64,000 nucleotides of DNA from Prorocentrum cordatum (GCA_963575745.1 CAUYUJ010015946.1:138536-202535); one strand, 5' to 3'; shown: positions 28,316-41,029, counted from the stretch's first letter. Made by a program: numbers and translations. Notes: generated by a model not told the origin, from the sequence alone.

Positions 28316-28890
28316 TGGCCCTATCTTTGGCAGTTCTCGGCCCAAGACGGCCCGAGTCCCCAGGACGGCTCGAGGCAGCCCCAAAAGCACCCAAGGTAGC
28401 TCCACGACGGCGTCGGAGAGGTCCAAGAGGGCCCGAGGACGGCCCAAGAGCGCTTCAAGAGGGCCCAATATGGCTTCAAGACAGCCCAAGAGACCCCGAA
28501 GACGGCCCAAGAGGCCCCCAAAGGGGACCACCTTAGCGGACCCCCAAGAGGCAAACATCGTCTCATGCCACTTTAGGGAAACGTGCGTTTTTAGCATATG
28601 CGCTTCTTTGGTCTTCACAGCGTCCAACACGGCCCAGGAGACCCCCAAGACCGCCCCAAGACGGCCCCAGAGGCCCCCAAGACGGCCCAAGTGACCGTCA
28701 AGACAGCCCAGGAGAGCCCCAAGACGTCCCAAGAGAGGCCTCTGAGGGCCCCAGAAGGTTCCCAAGAGAGCCCCAAGAGGGCCACACGAGGTTCCCAAGG
28801 GGACTCAGGAGGGCCCCCAGAGGGCCCCAAGACGGCCCAAGCCCGCCAAGACGCCCCAAGAGGATCTCGGGACGACCCCAAGGGCAAGGT
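28316..28890 (-). repeat. Family M array 3, reversed
   Basis: CCAAGACGGCCCAAGAGGCC repeats with a core at 28540-28630 (GCAAACATCGTCTCATGCC, GAAACGTGCGTTTTTAGC, TTTGGTCTTCACAGCG). The minus frame is open across the array. Confidence 0.8.
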
Positions 28891-28919
28891 TGGTTGCTAG
28901 ATTGGCTTGATTCTTTAAT

Positions 28920-29510
28920 TTTTCGGCCCAAGATGGCCCATCCCCAAGAGGCCCCCAAGGCGGCCCAAGACAGCCCTGAGAGCGCCCAGGCTACCTGCAT
29001 ACGGCGTCGGAGAGGTCCAAGAGGGCCCGAAGATGGCTCATGCACGCTCAAGGATTGCCCCAAATGTGCTTTCAAGACGGCCCAAGAGGCCCCCGAGACG
29101 CCGCAGGAGGCCACCCAGGGGGACCCCCAAGAGGCAGAACTCGCTGCATTCCCGAAAGAAGACGTAACTTTTGCGCACGTAGGTTTCTGTGGTCTTCGCA
29201 GTGCCCAAGACGGCCAAGAGGTTCCCCAGACCGCCCCAGGACAACTTGAGAGGACCGCTCCAAGGCGGCTCAGAAAAGGGGTCCACGACGGCCCGAAGGA
29301 GCCCCACGGCGGCCCAAGAGGGGCCCCAAGGGGGTCCTGAAAGGTTCCCCAGGTATCCCCAGGAGGGCCACAGGAGGCCACACAGGAGGCTCCCAAGAGG
29401 GCCCCCAGACGGCCCAAGCCCGCCAAGACGGCCTAAGAGGGTCCTTGGACGGCCCAAGGAGGCCCCAAGACGGCCCCAAAAAGCTTTAGAAGGATCCCCA
29501 GGAATGCACA
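28920..29510 (-). repeat. Family M array 4, reversed
   Basis: Same repeats with core 29125-29215 (GCAGAACTCGCTGCATTCC, GAAGACGTAACTTTTGCGC, GTGGTCTTCGCAGTGCCC). Arrays 3 and 4 both begin with GTCGGAGAGGTCCAAGAGGG near 28412 and 29006, so they are homologous units. Confidence 0.8.
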
Positions 29511-29714
29511 GAACTGCAATATTCATTGATTTCCGCATGCGTTTTGTTAGACTTTTGAATGTCGTGCCGAAGCCTTCACGCCAGCAGGGCTCCAAGACAC
29601 AACGCCAGCGACCTCGCGCCCTCACAGGAAGTACACGCGCTTTCCGTCCCAGTGCCAGGCAGGTCGAATGGCTTCGGGCCCATCCCGCCACCGTGCCTGG
29701 GTTGCGGGTATGAA

Positions 29715-30235
29715 GCCTACTGGATGTTCCTTGGGATCTTGTGGGAGGCTTCTCGGGGGCTTCTTGGAGGCAGTTTGGACGCCTCCTCTTGGTGGCAGTT
29801 GTGGGGCCTCTTGGGGCCTCTTGTGGGCCTTTTGGTGACCTCTTGGTGCCTCCTGGGGGCCTCTTGGGGGCCTCTTGGGGCATCCTGGGCGCCTCTTGGG
29901 CCTCCTGGGGGCCTTTTGAGGCGGATGGCTCAGATTACCGTCTTGGGACGGTCTTGGGGGCCTCTAGGGCCGTCTGGAAGCGTCGGGAAGCCGACAAGGC
30001 GAGAACGCCAAAATCTTTCAAAAACCGAAGGACAATCTATGATTTTGGTCTCTTGGGGCCCTGTTGTGGGAGGCCTCTTGGAGGCCTCTTTGGGCGTCTT
30101 GGAGGCCTTCTGGGTCGTCTGGGGGCCATCCTGAGCGTCTTGGAGCGATCGTGCGGCGACTCGGGGCCTCCTTGGACCGTCCTGGAGGCTTCTTGGTGCC
30201 CACTTGGCCCGTTTTGTGACCCTCCTGGACCAGAA
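29715..30235 (+). repeat. Family M array 5
   Basis: GGGGCCTCTTGGGG repeats with core 29985-30055 (GACAAGGCGAGAACGCC, AAATCTTTCAAAAACCG, GATTTTGGTCTCTTGGG). Confidence 0.8.
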
Positions 30236-30499
30236 GAAGTCACGCGAGAAGACGCCAGGAACGCCAGGGGAACTGCGACGAGCCCCCCACGGTCAGCGCC
30301 ACCGCGGCCGCGTCGGTCGCGCCGCACCAGCTGGCCGCTGCGCGCGCGAGTATGCGCGGGCTAGCGCGGCCGCAGAGCTGCACCAGTCAACGCCAAACAC
30401 TCATCGCAATCGCCAACGCATGGGTTTTGCAAACCGAGTTGCGGATGGGTGGGCTGGACGATTGCGCGAGCAGTGGAGTCGACAATTCATTGCGAGCAT

Positions 30500-30860
30500 A
30501 TGTGAATTCCACCACGTAGACTGCGCGATAGGAATAGCACAACACATATTGCACCACGTAGATAGCATCACGTACATTGCACCACATAGCTTGAACCATT
30601 CATGTCGAAACACCGACATTTTATAGCATCGATCGCACCGCATAGAGTGCACACCATAAAATGCACACCCATATATTACACATTCATAGATCTCACCGCG
30701 TAGATTGCGCCGCATATGTTGCACCACGTGTATACCACCACATATTTTGCAACACGTCGACTGCGCCACCCCGATGGCGCAACATAGATCGAACACCATA
30801 TTTGGTACAGCATGAACTGCACTGCGTAAGTTGCTCAACATCGATCGCCGATCGCATACA
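30500..30860. repeat. Degenerate about 20-bp repeat, GCACCACGTAGAT
   Basis: Words such as TTGCACCACGTAGATAGC, TTGCACCACATAGCTTG, CTCACCGCGTAGATTGCGCC and TTGCACCACGTGTATACC recur about every 20-40 bp across 350 bp. Confidence 0.65.
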
Positions 30861-31639
30861 TCTGGTTGGTCTTGCTTAAGCTTAGTACTGAAGACCTAGC
30901 TTCGGATTCGGGCGAGAGTGATGTAGAGGAGGTCCAGGGAAGCAGCGCCAACCACTACGACCACGGAAGCACTGTTTGTTGTTGTTGTTTGTTGTTGTTT
31001 TTTGGGGGTGCATTGCAATTCTTTGCATCTAAGCTGGTCTGGTTAATCCACCTGGATGGTCTGGTTGGTCTACCTGGTTGGTCTAGTCCGCTTGGTCGTC
31101 GCCGTCGTCCTCGTCCTCGCCCTCGACTTCCTCGTCGTCGTCGTCGTCGTTGTCATGGTCCTGCCCCTTGCGTCGCCGCAGCCAGGGCTGGGACCGCAAG
31201 CGCTGCTGCGTAATGTTTGGCTGTGGCGGAAAGGGAGGTGGGAATGGAAGGAACTTCAGCAGCCAAACCAGTTCTTATGTCCCAGAGCAAAGTAAGGCGC
31301 TGGGGCATAAGAGCTTTTTGCCTCGAGCGACTTAGAATGCACCGCATTCGGTGGAGCTCCTACGAAACGTTTGAGGGATGTGCCAAATTGGGTGCGGCGG
31401 TGGCCGCATGCGATCGCTGGCATGTGGGCTTTCGGTGGGACTCCTTATGAGGCACACGAAGACTGTGAGGAGTGTGCCACCGTGAGGGGAGTGACGGGGG
31501 GAGGAGGACGAAGAGCAGGATGAGGAGAAAAGGAGAAGAAGACGTGGGGATCTCTTCTGAATCGAGGACCCAATGCCACAGGATGGTTGGGAAACGCCGA
31601 AGGAACACCCAGGAATTTTGACTCGAGGCCCATGTTGGA
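30861..31639. other. No confident gene; short GTC run
   Basis: GTTGTTGTTTGTTGTTG at 30976 and GTC triplets at 31100-31155. Several 60-170-aa frames on both strands, none recognised. Confidence 0.35.
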
Positions 31640-32180
31640 AGGCTCTGGCAGCTCTTTTGGGACGCCCCGACGGCGTCGTGGGCTGTCTTGAAGCCATCCT
31701 GGGCCGTCTTGGAGCGCTCTGGGGTCATCTTGGCGGGCGGCCTTGGGGGCCTGCTTGGCCGTCTCAGGGGCAGGCATCTGCTTGTACTCTTCCACCTCCT
31801 CGGTACCACACTTCCGCCCTCAGGGTGTTGGGCCCCCTGTCGGCGCCCTCGGAGATGGTTCGGCTTCAGGAGGCGTCCCAAACAGGATTTCCGATATCAG
31901 GAAGGCTCCTGAGATGCTCCCGGACGGCCCCAGCTGGCTCCCAGCCTTCTCCAGGCAGGCCAAGATGGGATCGCGACGGCCCGAGAGGCCGAGACGGCCC
32001 CAAGAGGTACGCATCGTCCCAATGTTGGGTGAGACGTGCAATTTTGACATTTTCGCTGTTTTGGATTTCTCAGCGTACAAGACGGCCAGGGAGGCCCTCA
32101 AGATCGCCCCAAAACGGCCACATGACGGCCCCAGAGCGGCCCGAGACAGCCCCAATGTGGTTCAAGGCGCGCCCAAGATT
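31640..32180. repeat. Family M array 6, both orientations
   Basis: Plus-oriented repeats at 31640-31770, minus-oriented at 31930-32170, core at 32005-32090 (GTACGCATCGTCCCAATG, GAGACGTGCAATTTTGAC). Confidence 0.7.
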
Positions 32181-32700
32181 TCAACAGCGCCCTGTGAATA
32201 AGCCCACCAAAGAGGAATTTCGACCTGACGGTTCAAGCGTTTCGCCCCAATGGGGGCTCCCCCGGGATCGCCAGCAGCCCCCAAAGAGCCCCCCCAAAAG
32301 AGCTCAAGAGGATGACGATTGACCAGACTCCCAGATTGCCGACCTTGGCCGTTTCTGTAGCGCGTATGCAGAAGTCCTAGGGTTAGCCACTTCAGGCTGG
32401 TCCGCCGGAAAGCTATGCTTGCCCAGCATCGAGCGCGATGCCTTCCGCCAGCGTCCTCATCCGAAAGGCTGAGTTTCTGCGTTTGGCCCTTTGCTGCCGC
32501 AATACTCGGAAGAGAGTACCTGCATGGAGATGCTTGTTCTGGTTCGTTGAGGCCGTGACGTCTGTTACGGGGTGGTCGCCCCATCCCTCCCCCCCCGCAA
32601 CAGTAAAGAACGTACGGGAAGTGGGGCCAGCCCCCACCGCAGGTATGACGCCATGCTTACAGGCATGGTGTGGTGCTAAAGACATCGGAGGGCCTCCAGA
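32181..32700. other. Unassigned low-repeat stretch
   Basis: Frames of 90-150 aa on both strands (plus: SASVLIRKAEFLRLALCC near 32440). Could hold an exon; nothing recognised. Confidence 0.25.
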
Positions 32701-32706
32701 CGGCTC

Positions 32707-32716
32707 CAGAGGCGGC

Positions 32717-32788
<72 letters not shown>

Positions 32789-32977
32789 GGTCGTCGTGGT
32801 CGTGGTCATGGTCGTCGTCGTCGTCGTCTTCGTCGTTGTCGTCTCCGAGGGCCTCGAAGGGCCTCCGGAGACCTCCAGAGGCCTTCGGAGATCTCCTGAG
32901 GCCTTTGGGAATCTCCAGGGACCTTCTGAGGCGGTCGGCGTCGTCCTTGTCGTCGTCCTCGTCCTCGTCCTTGTCGT

Positions 32978-33032
<55 letters not shown>
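32707..33032. repeat. Two GTC arrays around a CCGGAGACCTC block
   Basis: (GTC)n at 32707-32845 and 32938-33032. Between them GGCCTCCGGAGACCTCCAGAG and similar near-palindromic octamers. Confidence 0.9.
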
Positions 33033-34130
33033 CGGCGCCCGGGCCCACCCCCCGCGTGGCCCGACCACGTTACAGTCACCCTCAACGGAGGCCCGACCTT
33101 GTCCCCTGAAACGGACGGTATGGGGGGATCAAAAAGCATCATCATGGTTTGTGACAGAGGTACATGTTTGCAGCTTGTGTTGTACAACGTCCTTCCTCCT
33201 CTCGCTGCCCCACTCCTGTCTTCCACCCCGTTCCCTCCCCTATCCTTGGCTGGGGGAGCAGAGCAGAGGGTGGAAGTACATGTTTCCACGTGTGAACGCT
33301 TGCATTTGAACGGACACCCTCGCCCTAACCCGTGGAGTAGGGGAAAGTGAACACAGCTTTGGATCATGATGCAACGACGGTGACAAGGGTCTTTCCCCAA
33401 AGGCCCCTGCTTTCAAGCGATCACCAACATCGAGGCCAGGAGATGGAGAAGGAGTAGAAGGATGAGATGAGGAGGAAGATGAGAAAGAGCGACGGCAGGA
33501 GCAGGAAGATGAGTTGCAATGGCCAGGAGGTTGAGAGGCGGTGGTACGACCGAGGGAGGAAGTTAGGGTGAGGAGGAGGAGGAAGAGGAGGAGGAGGAGT
33601 AGTGGAAGAATGAGAAACGGAAGGAAAACGAGACGGAGCAAGGGGAGGAACAGTTCCCTTTTGCTCCCTCGCCTTTCTACTTTAAGACCCTCGAAGCAGG
33701 CCTAAGACGGCCCAAGACCGACCCCAAAAAGCTGACCACCTCCCCCAGATCGCCCCCTCCACGACACCGGAGATGGCCTGAACTTCCCCGGTGAGGCGGA
33801 TCCCAATTATCAGAAAAGAGGAGCTCCCCCAACCCCCTTTTTGCTCGGTCCGCGCTCTTGCTCCTTATTCAAGCCGTTTTGGAAAGAGTAGTGGGTACCT
33901 AGGTGCCCGCAGCTGTGAACTTGTCAATGGCTGTTCTTGCAAGAACCTGAGCGCGCGCGAAGCTCGTGCATGGTTCTAGTACGCATGTACATAGGTATGT
34001 GTATATATACATGTATATATGTATCTATATATACATATACAGTTATGAATATGTATATATATACACATGTATGTATGTATGTAGATGTTCAACCTTGATT
34101 GTCCCCTTTTCTTTTTTTCCGTGCAGAGTC
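33033..34130. other. 1.1 kb without confident gene
   Basis: 33420-33620 is degenerate GGA/GAAGA. 33680-33760 is a short minus-oriented M fragment. 33990-34090 is TATATAC/ATGTAT-rich. The rest is balanced and unassigned. Confidence 0.4.
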
Positions 34131-34322
34131 GGCGGCGAGCGAGGGGGGGACATGAAAAGGTGAACGGCTTCTCAGAAGGCGGCGGAACTTCTCAGGAGCT
34201 CCCTCGCGCTTCCTCTGACATTCTTCTGTTCTTTCGAGGAAGGCTCAGAAAGCTTTTCTGAAGGCCCGGCGGGGGCTTCCGAGCCTTCTTAGAGAAGGCC
34301 TTCTCCTCCTCTCTTCCAGCCA
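34131..34322. mobile_element. TIR element R, copy 4
   Basis: CGGCGAGCGAGGGGGGGACA at left, CTTCTCAGAAGGCGG and CTTAGAGAAGGCCTTCTCC inside; same subfamily as the insert at 7880-8074. Confidence 0.65.
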
Positions 34323-34549
34323 CAAGTGGTGGAGCGAGAAAGGGAGGGATGGCTCCAGGCACGCTGTAGCCGTAGATCACCGCCCACCAAACCACTCCCA
34401 CCCGACTCGAAGGCACCGATTTGCCCTCCATGTCCACCGGGGGGGGGATCGGGGAACATTGAAACGGCACATGTGAAGCTCGTACCCCCCCAGCCCGAAA
34501 TTCGGGTCTTCGGGTTGGGTTGGGGTGGTTTGGTAGGTAGCCGGTAGAG

Positions 34550-34704
34550 TTAAGTCGGGCTTGTCCCTCTACAGGAGGAATTTTCAAACATAGTCAAAAG
34601 AATAGCCAGAGGATGTTTTGTTTGAGTTTTTTTTTAGTTTTTCTGGGGGGTATTTATTCAATTTTTCGTACATAATCCCCCTGTAGGGGGACCGGCCCGA
34701 CTTA
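34550..34704. mobile_element. TIR-A element, copy A8
   Basis: TTAAGTCGGGCTTGTCCC at left, GGGGGACCGGCCCGACTTA at right. Flanks CCGGTAGAG and CCAGTAGAG differ at one base. On the minus strand the boundary creates TG|GTAAGT, a canonical donor. On the plus strand the right flank supplies an AG acceptor. Confidence 0.9.
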
Positions 34705-34892
34705 CCAGTAGAGGCGCGGTGCCCCTTCTGCCCCGTTGCCCTCCCCGCGCGCGCAGGTCGCCATAGTCCAGGCGGCCCCCCCCGCCCCCCCAGGGCGCGC
34801 CGCCCTGCGCCGTCGCAGCCGCCTGCTCGCCTCAGATGGGCGGGGTGCGCACCGTCGGACCGAGATATAGATGGGATCGAGGTCGGGTCGAG

Positions 34893-35007
34893 GATGGAGG
34901 GAGGGGCAGGGGGAGGAGGGGGAGGAGGAGGAGGGGGAGGGGGAGGAGGAGGAGGAGGAGGAGGAGGAGGAGGAGGAGGAGGAGGAGGAGGAGGAGGAGG
35001 AGGAGGA
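34893..35007. repeat. (GGA)n array
   Basis: GGAGGGGGA passing into pure GGA. Confidence 0.95.
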
Positions 35008-35340
35008 CCAGTGCAAACCCAAGAGTCGTCAACGGCGTTGGAGTTAACCCTCCCTCCAGGCTCCCTTGTCATAGGCCCCATACAACGGTTCATTTCCATT
35101 GAGGGAACTGCCTCGTTGGAAGACAACCGTTTGAAGACCTCGAAGCATGCCAAACCATTATTCTCGGGATTTCCACGCCACGGATCAACCTGACTGCTGC
35201 GTCCTGACGATTTGGAATTGTGCCTGAACGCCATTCTTCGGACTTCACAACCGCGAATCACCCAACTGTTGCACCCGAATAATCCTTAATCCTTCCAAAC
35301 ACCGTTTCTGGTACGTTGATCATGGGAATCCGTGCAACCC
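35008..35340. other. No gene recognised
   Basis: Balanced, short frames only; borders the 82-bp satellite. Confidence 0.35.
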
Positions 35341-35800
35341 TTGCAAAGTTTTAAAGCGAGTGTACGCGGCGCTAAGGCGAGAGCCACATTTTGAAAAGAA
35401 GCCGCCCTCAATCCGTGAAGCTCTTGCACATGTTGAAACCAAATGGGCTCGGCGCTAAGGCGAGTACCACATCTAGAAAACGACCCGCCCTCAATCCGTG
35501 GAAGTCTTGCGAATGCTTGGAACGAATGTGCGCGGCGCTAAGGCGAGTGCCACATTTTGAAAACCACCCGCCTGCAATCCGTGAAGCTCTTGCACATTTT
35601 TAAAACGAATGTGCGCGGCGCTAAGGCGAGAGCCACATGTTGAAAACCACCCGCCTTCAATCCGTGAAACTCCTGCACATTTTTAAAGCGAATGTGCGCG
35701 GCGCTAAGGCGAGAGCCACATTTTGAAAACGACCCGCCCTCGAGAGCCACATTTTGAAAACGACCCGCCTTCCACCTGAGAAACTTTTGCAATGTTTGAA
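35341..35800. repeat. 82-bp satellite, about 5.5 units
   Basis: Unit landmarks: GCGCGGCGCTAAGGCGAG, CCACATTTTGAAAACGACCC, AATCCGTGAAGCTCTTGCAC. Landmarks at about 35367, 35449, 35533, 35615 and 35698. A last partial unit repeats GAGAGCCACATTTTGAAAAC at once. Confidence 0.9.
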
Positions 35801-35904
35801 GCTTCAGAGTTTTTAGTGGTGAGGAAGTCTTAGGCGAAACTCCCGGCCCGCCCTAAAGACTGGCCTCGGGGTGCGACAGGGATACGTTTTTTCATTATTG
35901 TTAC

Positions 35905-36690
<786 letters not shown>

Positions 36691-36839
36691 CTACGATTCT
36701 TCCCAATTTATTTTCCAAGGTACCCGGAGAGCAGCACGCAACAACTACTACGACGTTGCTCGCAATATGTGCCTCTATCAGAAGTGGCCCCGTCGCGAGC
36801 GCTTGTGGTGGTCGACTGTTTGCCATGGGGAGGACAAAA

Positions 36840-37410
36840 CATTCTAGTGGCCTCTGGCCAGGGCCGCAGATCCGGGACGCTCCCGATGGTGTCTGGTTCG
36901 CTCGGAGGCCTACAGCGCCGTCGCGGGGCCTTTTTGGGGCCGTCGTAGGAGGAGGCCTCTTGAGGGGGTCTTTGAGCCTCCTTAGGGTTTCTTGGAAGCC
37001 TTTTTGGCTGTCTTAGGGCGCTCCTGGCCCGTCGGACGCCGTCAGACGCCGTCTCGGTCGCCTCGCTGTGCCCGCTGGGAGTGCTCTGGGGGTGCTCCAG
37101 GGCCGTCTTGGAGGCTATCTTGGCAGTTTTGGGGGCCGATGGGGCCATCTTGGGACCTTTTTCGTGCCGTCTTAGGAGCCCCGTTCGCCGTCACAGGGCC
37201 ATCTTGGAGGCCTCTGGGGCGATCGACGGGGCCGCTGGGGCCGCCGGAAGGCCGAAAACCATGAAGCGCCGAAATCTTTGAACAGCATGTGGAAAATTAA
37301 TGCTTTGGGCTCTTCGGGCCTTTCTTGGAGGGCATCCTGGGCCATTCTGGGTGCATCTTGAGCCGTCTGGGGAATATCTGGCGGCCATCTCGGGCTTTTT
37401 GGCCCCTGGT
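36840..37410 (+). repeat. Family M array 7
   Basis: Starts with a boundary block (CTAGTGGCCTCTGGCCAGGG, GCAGATCCGGGACGCTCCCG) shared with array 8 at 39170-39210. Core at 37245-37315 (CCATGAAGCGCCGAAATC, GGAAAATTAATGCTTTGG). Confidence 0.8.
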
Positions 37411-37840
37411 GTGGGAATTTGGCGGACTTTTGCGTGTCAGCCCCGCCCCGCAAAGCCACGAGTTGGTGGCAGAGTGGGAGGCGCGCGACAACGAGCGAGT
37501 CAGGCTGGCCAGAAGAGCTGGCTCGACCCACATCCTGGCGGCTGGCCATGCGGTTGCAGCTGCAGGCCGCCGCATAGGACGGGTTACCAAATAAACGCAA
37601 CACGTGTCAATAACTTGAGGCTCCCTCAGGGAATTCCTTGCCGCACAAAATGTCAACCCCGCCCAGACAACAGAGAGCACAGGCGGAGCAGGCCACCCCC
37701 CCACCCCCCCTTCTCTGGTACAGCCCCCCCGCCCTCCCCCAGCAGGGCTGAAGCTCAGGCTGCAGGCTGCAGCTGAGGCTCTTTGAAGCTCCCACGCCGG
37801 ATCGGCGGGCTTTCTGTATTTTGATGCCTGTTTTTGTCGC
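37411..37840. other. No confident gene
   Basis: Frames of 90-190 aa on both strands, none recognised. Confidence 0.3.
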
Positions 37841-37990
37841 AGGAGCGGGAGCAAACACAGACACATTTAATCGTCGATTCCTCAGAAAATATATCAAAAT
37901 TGGGGAGACAAAAACCGAGAAAATATGGGAAAATATGGGGCGTCCTGTCATTTGTGCCTATTTCTTTGCGTGCCCCAGGGCCCCTTTCAT
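37841..37990. mobile_element. TIR-B element, copy B5
   Basis: GGAGCGGGAGCAAACACAGA at left, CCCCAGGGCCCCTTTCA at right; inner right arm degenerate. Confidence 0.8.
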
Positions 37991-38131
37991 TGTTTGGTTC
38001 ATCCCAGCACCACCAGGTGGAGCGGGAGGCAAGCCCGCCTCGCCGACCGCCGGAGGCTTCAGGAGAGACCTCGGGTGGGTCCCCGGGCCGCAGGCTAGGA
38101 GGGGTTGAGACTGCGAGGGAGGGAGAGAGTG

Positions 38132-38328
38132 AGTGAGAGAATCCATGCGGTCCATAACAAAGTGGGGGGGGGGGGGGCACATTCGGGGGGGGGTCTAATT
38201 TGATGTGTCTTGGAGGGTTCGGGGGGGGTCTGGGCAAAGGGCCGCCCTTTCATGGATAGTCTGGGGGGTCAAAAACTTCTCGTCTGGGAGGGTTGTGACC
38301 CCCTCCCTTTTATTACGAAATCTGGAGT
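38132..38328. mobile_element. TIR-C element, degenerate copy 2
   Basis: Right terminus CCCTCCCTTTTATTACGAAA with TCTGGAG intact. Left terminus decayed (GGTCCATAACAAAG). The interior GGAGGGTTCGGGGGGGGTCT resembles C copy 1. Confidence 0.7.
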
Positions 38329-38411
38329 GTGCCCGTGGCGCTTCTTCCTCCTCGGGCGGGGAAGCCTCGCGCGGGGGCCGCTGTCTTCGCAGCGGGGCCT
38401 CCCACCAACTG

Positions 38412-38690
38412 GGAGGAGGAGGAGGAGGAGGAGGAGGAGGAGGAGGAGGAGGAGGAGGAGGAGGAGGAGGAGGAGGAGGAGGAGGAGGAGGAGGGGGGCG
38501 AGGAGGAGGAGGAGGAGGAGGAGGAGGAGGAGGAGGAGGAGGAGGAGGAGGAGNNNNNNNNNNNNNNNNNNNNNNNNNNNNNNNNNNNNNNNNNNNNNNN
38601 NNNNNNNNNNNNNNNNNNNNNNNNNNNNNNNNNNNNNNNNNNNNNNNNNNNNNAGGAGGAGGAGGAGGAGGAGGAGGAGGAGGGGGGCGC
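38412..38690. repeat. (GGA)n array containing a 100-N assembly gap
   Basis: Pure GGA on both sides of Ns at 38554-38653. A gap of exactly 100 is a scaffolding placeholder, so the true array length is unknown. Confidence 0.95.
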
Positions 38691-38977
38691 GCATCAAGAG
38701 ACCAGATACATTCCGTCAGGGTGCCCTGGGCTTGTTCGCTTCGGGCGCTGCGCGGTGGCTTTTGGCGGCCGCCGAAGAGGCTGGTGCATTCTCGGTGCTT
38801 TGGGTTCCCCCCACTCGCACCTCGCGCCTGCGGGTTTCAGGGCTGGGTTTTGTTGCGAGGGTTTCTTGCGGCCGAGCCCGCACTGTGCCCTGGGCATGTC
38901 TTGTGATCGATATACAGGCCCTGGTCAGTAGCCCGCGTGCCGTCGGAACGATGCCCACTCTTGCCAGAAATTGAGGG
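38691..38977. other. No gene recognised
   Basis: Frames of 60-110 aa on both strands without motifs. Confidence 0.3.
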
Positions 38978-39131
38978 CGATAATAGGGGGGGGATAGGCA
39001 TAGGGGGGGAATGCATCGACCTCCAATGAAGGTGCGGATTCGCCTTCGGGGGCCCATCGCCGATTTATCGACGATGTATCGCCGATTTAGGTCGATGTTT
39101 CTCCCCCCATGCCGATCCCCCCCCTATCGTT
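38978..39131. mobile_element. TIR element EE, single copy
   Basis: GCGATAATAGGGGGGGGATA at left, complement of ATCCCCCCCCTATCGT at right, inner pair ATCGACCT / AGGTCGAT, and a centre with CGATGTATCGCCGATTT. About 154 bp. Confidence 0.65.
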
Positions 39132-39132
39132 A

Positions 39133-39727
39133 CCCCTCGGGAAGCGTGGGCAGTCATAGTTATATTGTAGAGGCCTCCGGCCGGTGCCGCCGATCCGGGA
39201 CGATCCCGCTGTCAGAAGGACGTTTTCGCCCCAGCGCGGGGTGATTTTTTTTTGCAGCTTGCTTGTCCAAACGTAAGTGATTTGGAAGCAGCTTGGAGGC
39301 ATTGCGCGGGCTTCTTGAGGGGCCTCTACGACGCATCTTCGAGGCCTCCTGGGGGGGTGTCTTGGAGGTGATTGTTGAGCATCTTGGGGGCCTTTTGGGT
39401 TTCTTGGGGCGCATGCAGGAGGCATCCTGGAGGTCTCCTCGGGGTGTGCAGGAGATAATTTTTAAACCTTCGAGGGCGCTTTTGGGCGCCTTTTGGGGCC
39501 CCTTGATGGCCACTTGGAGCCTCTCGGGGTTTCGTGGGGACTCCTAGAGCCATTTTGGTGGCTCCTCGGCGCCTCTTGGGCCGTCTTGGGCCCTTCTGGG
39601 GCCGTCATGGAGCCCTCTTGGGCGCTTCTTGGGCCCGTCCTGGGACCCGCTTGGGCTGTCTTGGGGGCCTCCCGGGCCGTCTTGGGCGTTTCCCCTCAGG
39701 AAGCGTGTGCAGTCATAGTTATATATG
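39133..39727 (+). repeat. Family M array 8 bounded by direct repeats
   Basis: GGAAGCGTGGGCAGTCATAG (39142) and GGAAGCGTGTGCAGTCATAG (39700) are part of about 32-bp direct repeats enclosing the array. Decamer repeats as in other M copies; boundary block GCCGATCCGGGACGATCCCG. Confidence 0.75.
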
Positions 39728-39809
39728 AAATGCGCGTTGCATTGGCAAGGCGTTCGATTCTGGAGTTCCTGTAGGATCGCCTTGTGGGGGCCCCACGGGC
39801 TTGCGTCTC

Positions 39810-39960
39810 TTGGCCGTCTTGTGGACCTTCTCGGCCGTCTTGGGGCCCAGTTTGGTGCCTCTTTTAGCAGACTCTGGGGCCGTCTCGGCGCTGTCCTTGG
39901 GCCATCCCCGGGACCTCTTGGGCCGGCTTGGTGCCATCGATGCTCGAGGCCGTTCGGCCT
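39810..39960 (+). repeat. Family M fragment 9
   Basis: Short run of CTTGGCCGTCTTG/TCTCGGCCGTCTTGG-type units. Confidence 0.65.
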
Positions 39961-39987
39961 GTCTGAGGTCGACTGCGGTGGCGCAAG

Positions 39988-40655
<668 letters not shown>

Positions 40656-40832
40656 AACGGGGGCAGCCCGTGCTGTTTCCGGGAGAGCGGTCGGCACGCC
40701 GCCCGCGGCCGCCTGCGGCCGCGCGGCGGCCGCGCGGCGCAGACGGCCAGCCGCGTGGCGCTCCGACAGCCAACGGCAGGCGTCGAGATTCCAACATTTC
40801 GTCCGTTGGAAGCTCCAGAGACGAGAAACTCG
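40656..40832 (+). other. GC-rich frame, uncertain
   Basis: The plus frame reads FPGERSARRPRPP and ANGRRRDSNISSVGSSRDEK. Could be a short exon; not recognised. Confidence 0.2.
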
Positions 40833-41000
40833 GGAGGAGGAGGAGGAGGAGGAGGAGGAGGAGGAGGAGGAGGAGGAGGGGGAGGAGGAGGGGGAGGAGG
40901 AGGGAAGGAGGAGGGAGAGGAGGAGGAGGTGGGACGGAAGGAGGGGGGGAGGGGAGAGGTAGGAGGAGGAGGAGGGGGAGGAGGAGGAGGAGGAGGAGGC
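40833..41000. repeat. (GGA)n degenerate array
   Basis: GGA with GGGA and GGT interruptions. Confidence 0.95.
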
Positions 41001-41029
41001 CGGCTGGCGGATTGAGGGCCGGGGCGCCG

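Noticed and set aside
28244-28320. tRNA-like fold (CATTGG..CCAATG with a CTCG/CGAG stem)
   Set aside because: No T-arm GTTCRA, an 8-base anticodon loop, and the sequence is a variant of the neighbouring tandem units.
27869-28798. 309-aa minus-strand Gly/Leu/Trp-rich frame as a conventional protein gene
   Set aside because: Mostly the translated decamer repeat of family M. Only the core might be constrained, so it is reported as a repeat with an open question rather than as a CDS.
35341-35800. CRISPR-like direct repeats
   Set aside because: Units are contiguous 82-bp tandem repeats with no variable spacers, and the context is eukaryotic.
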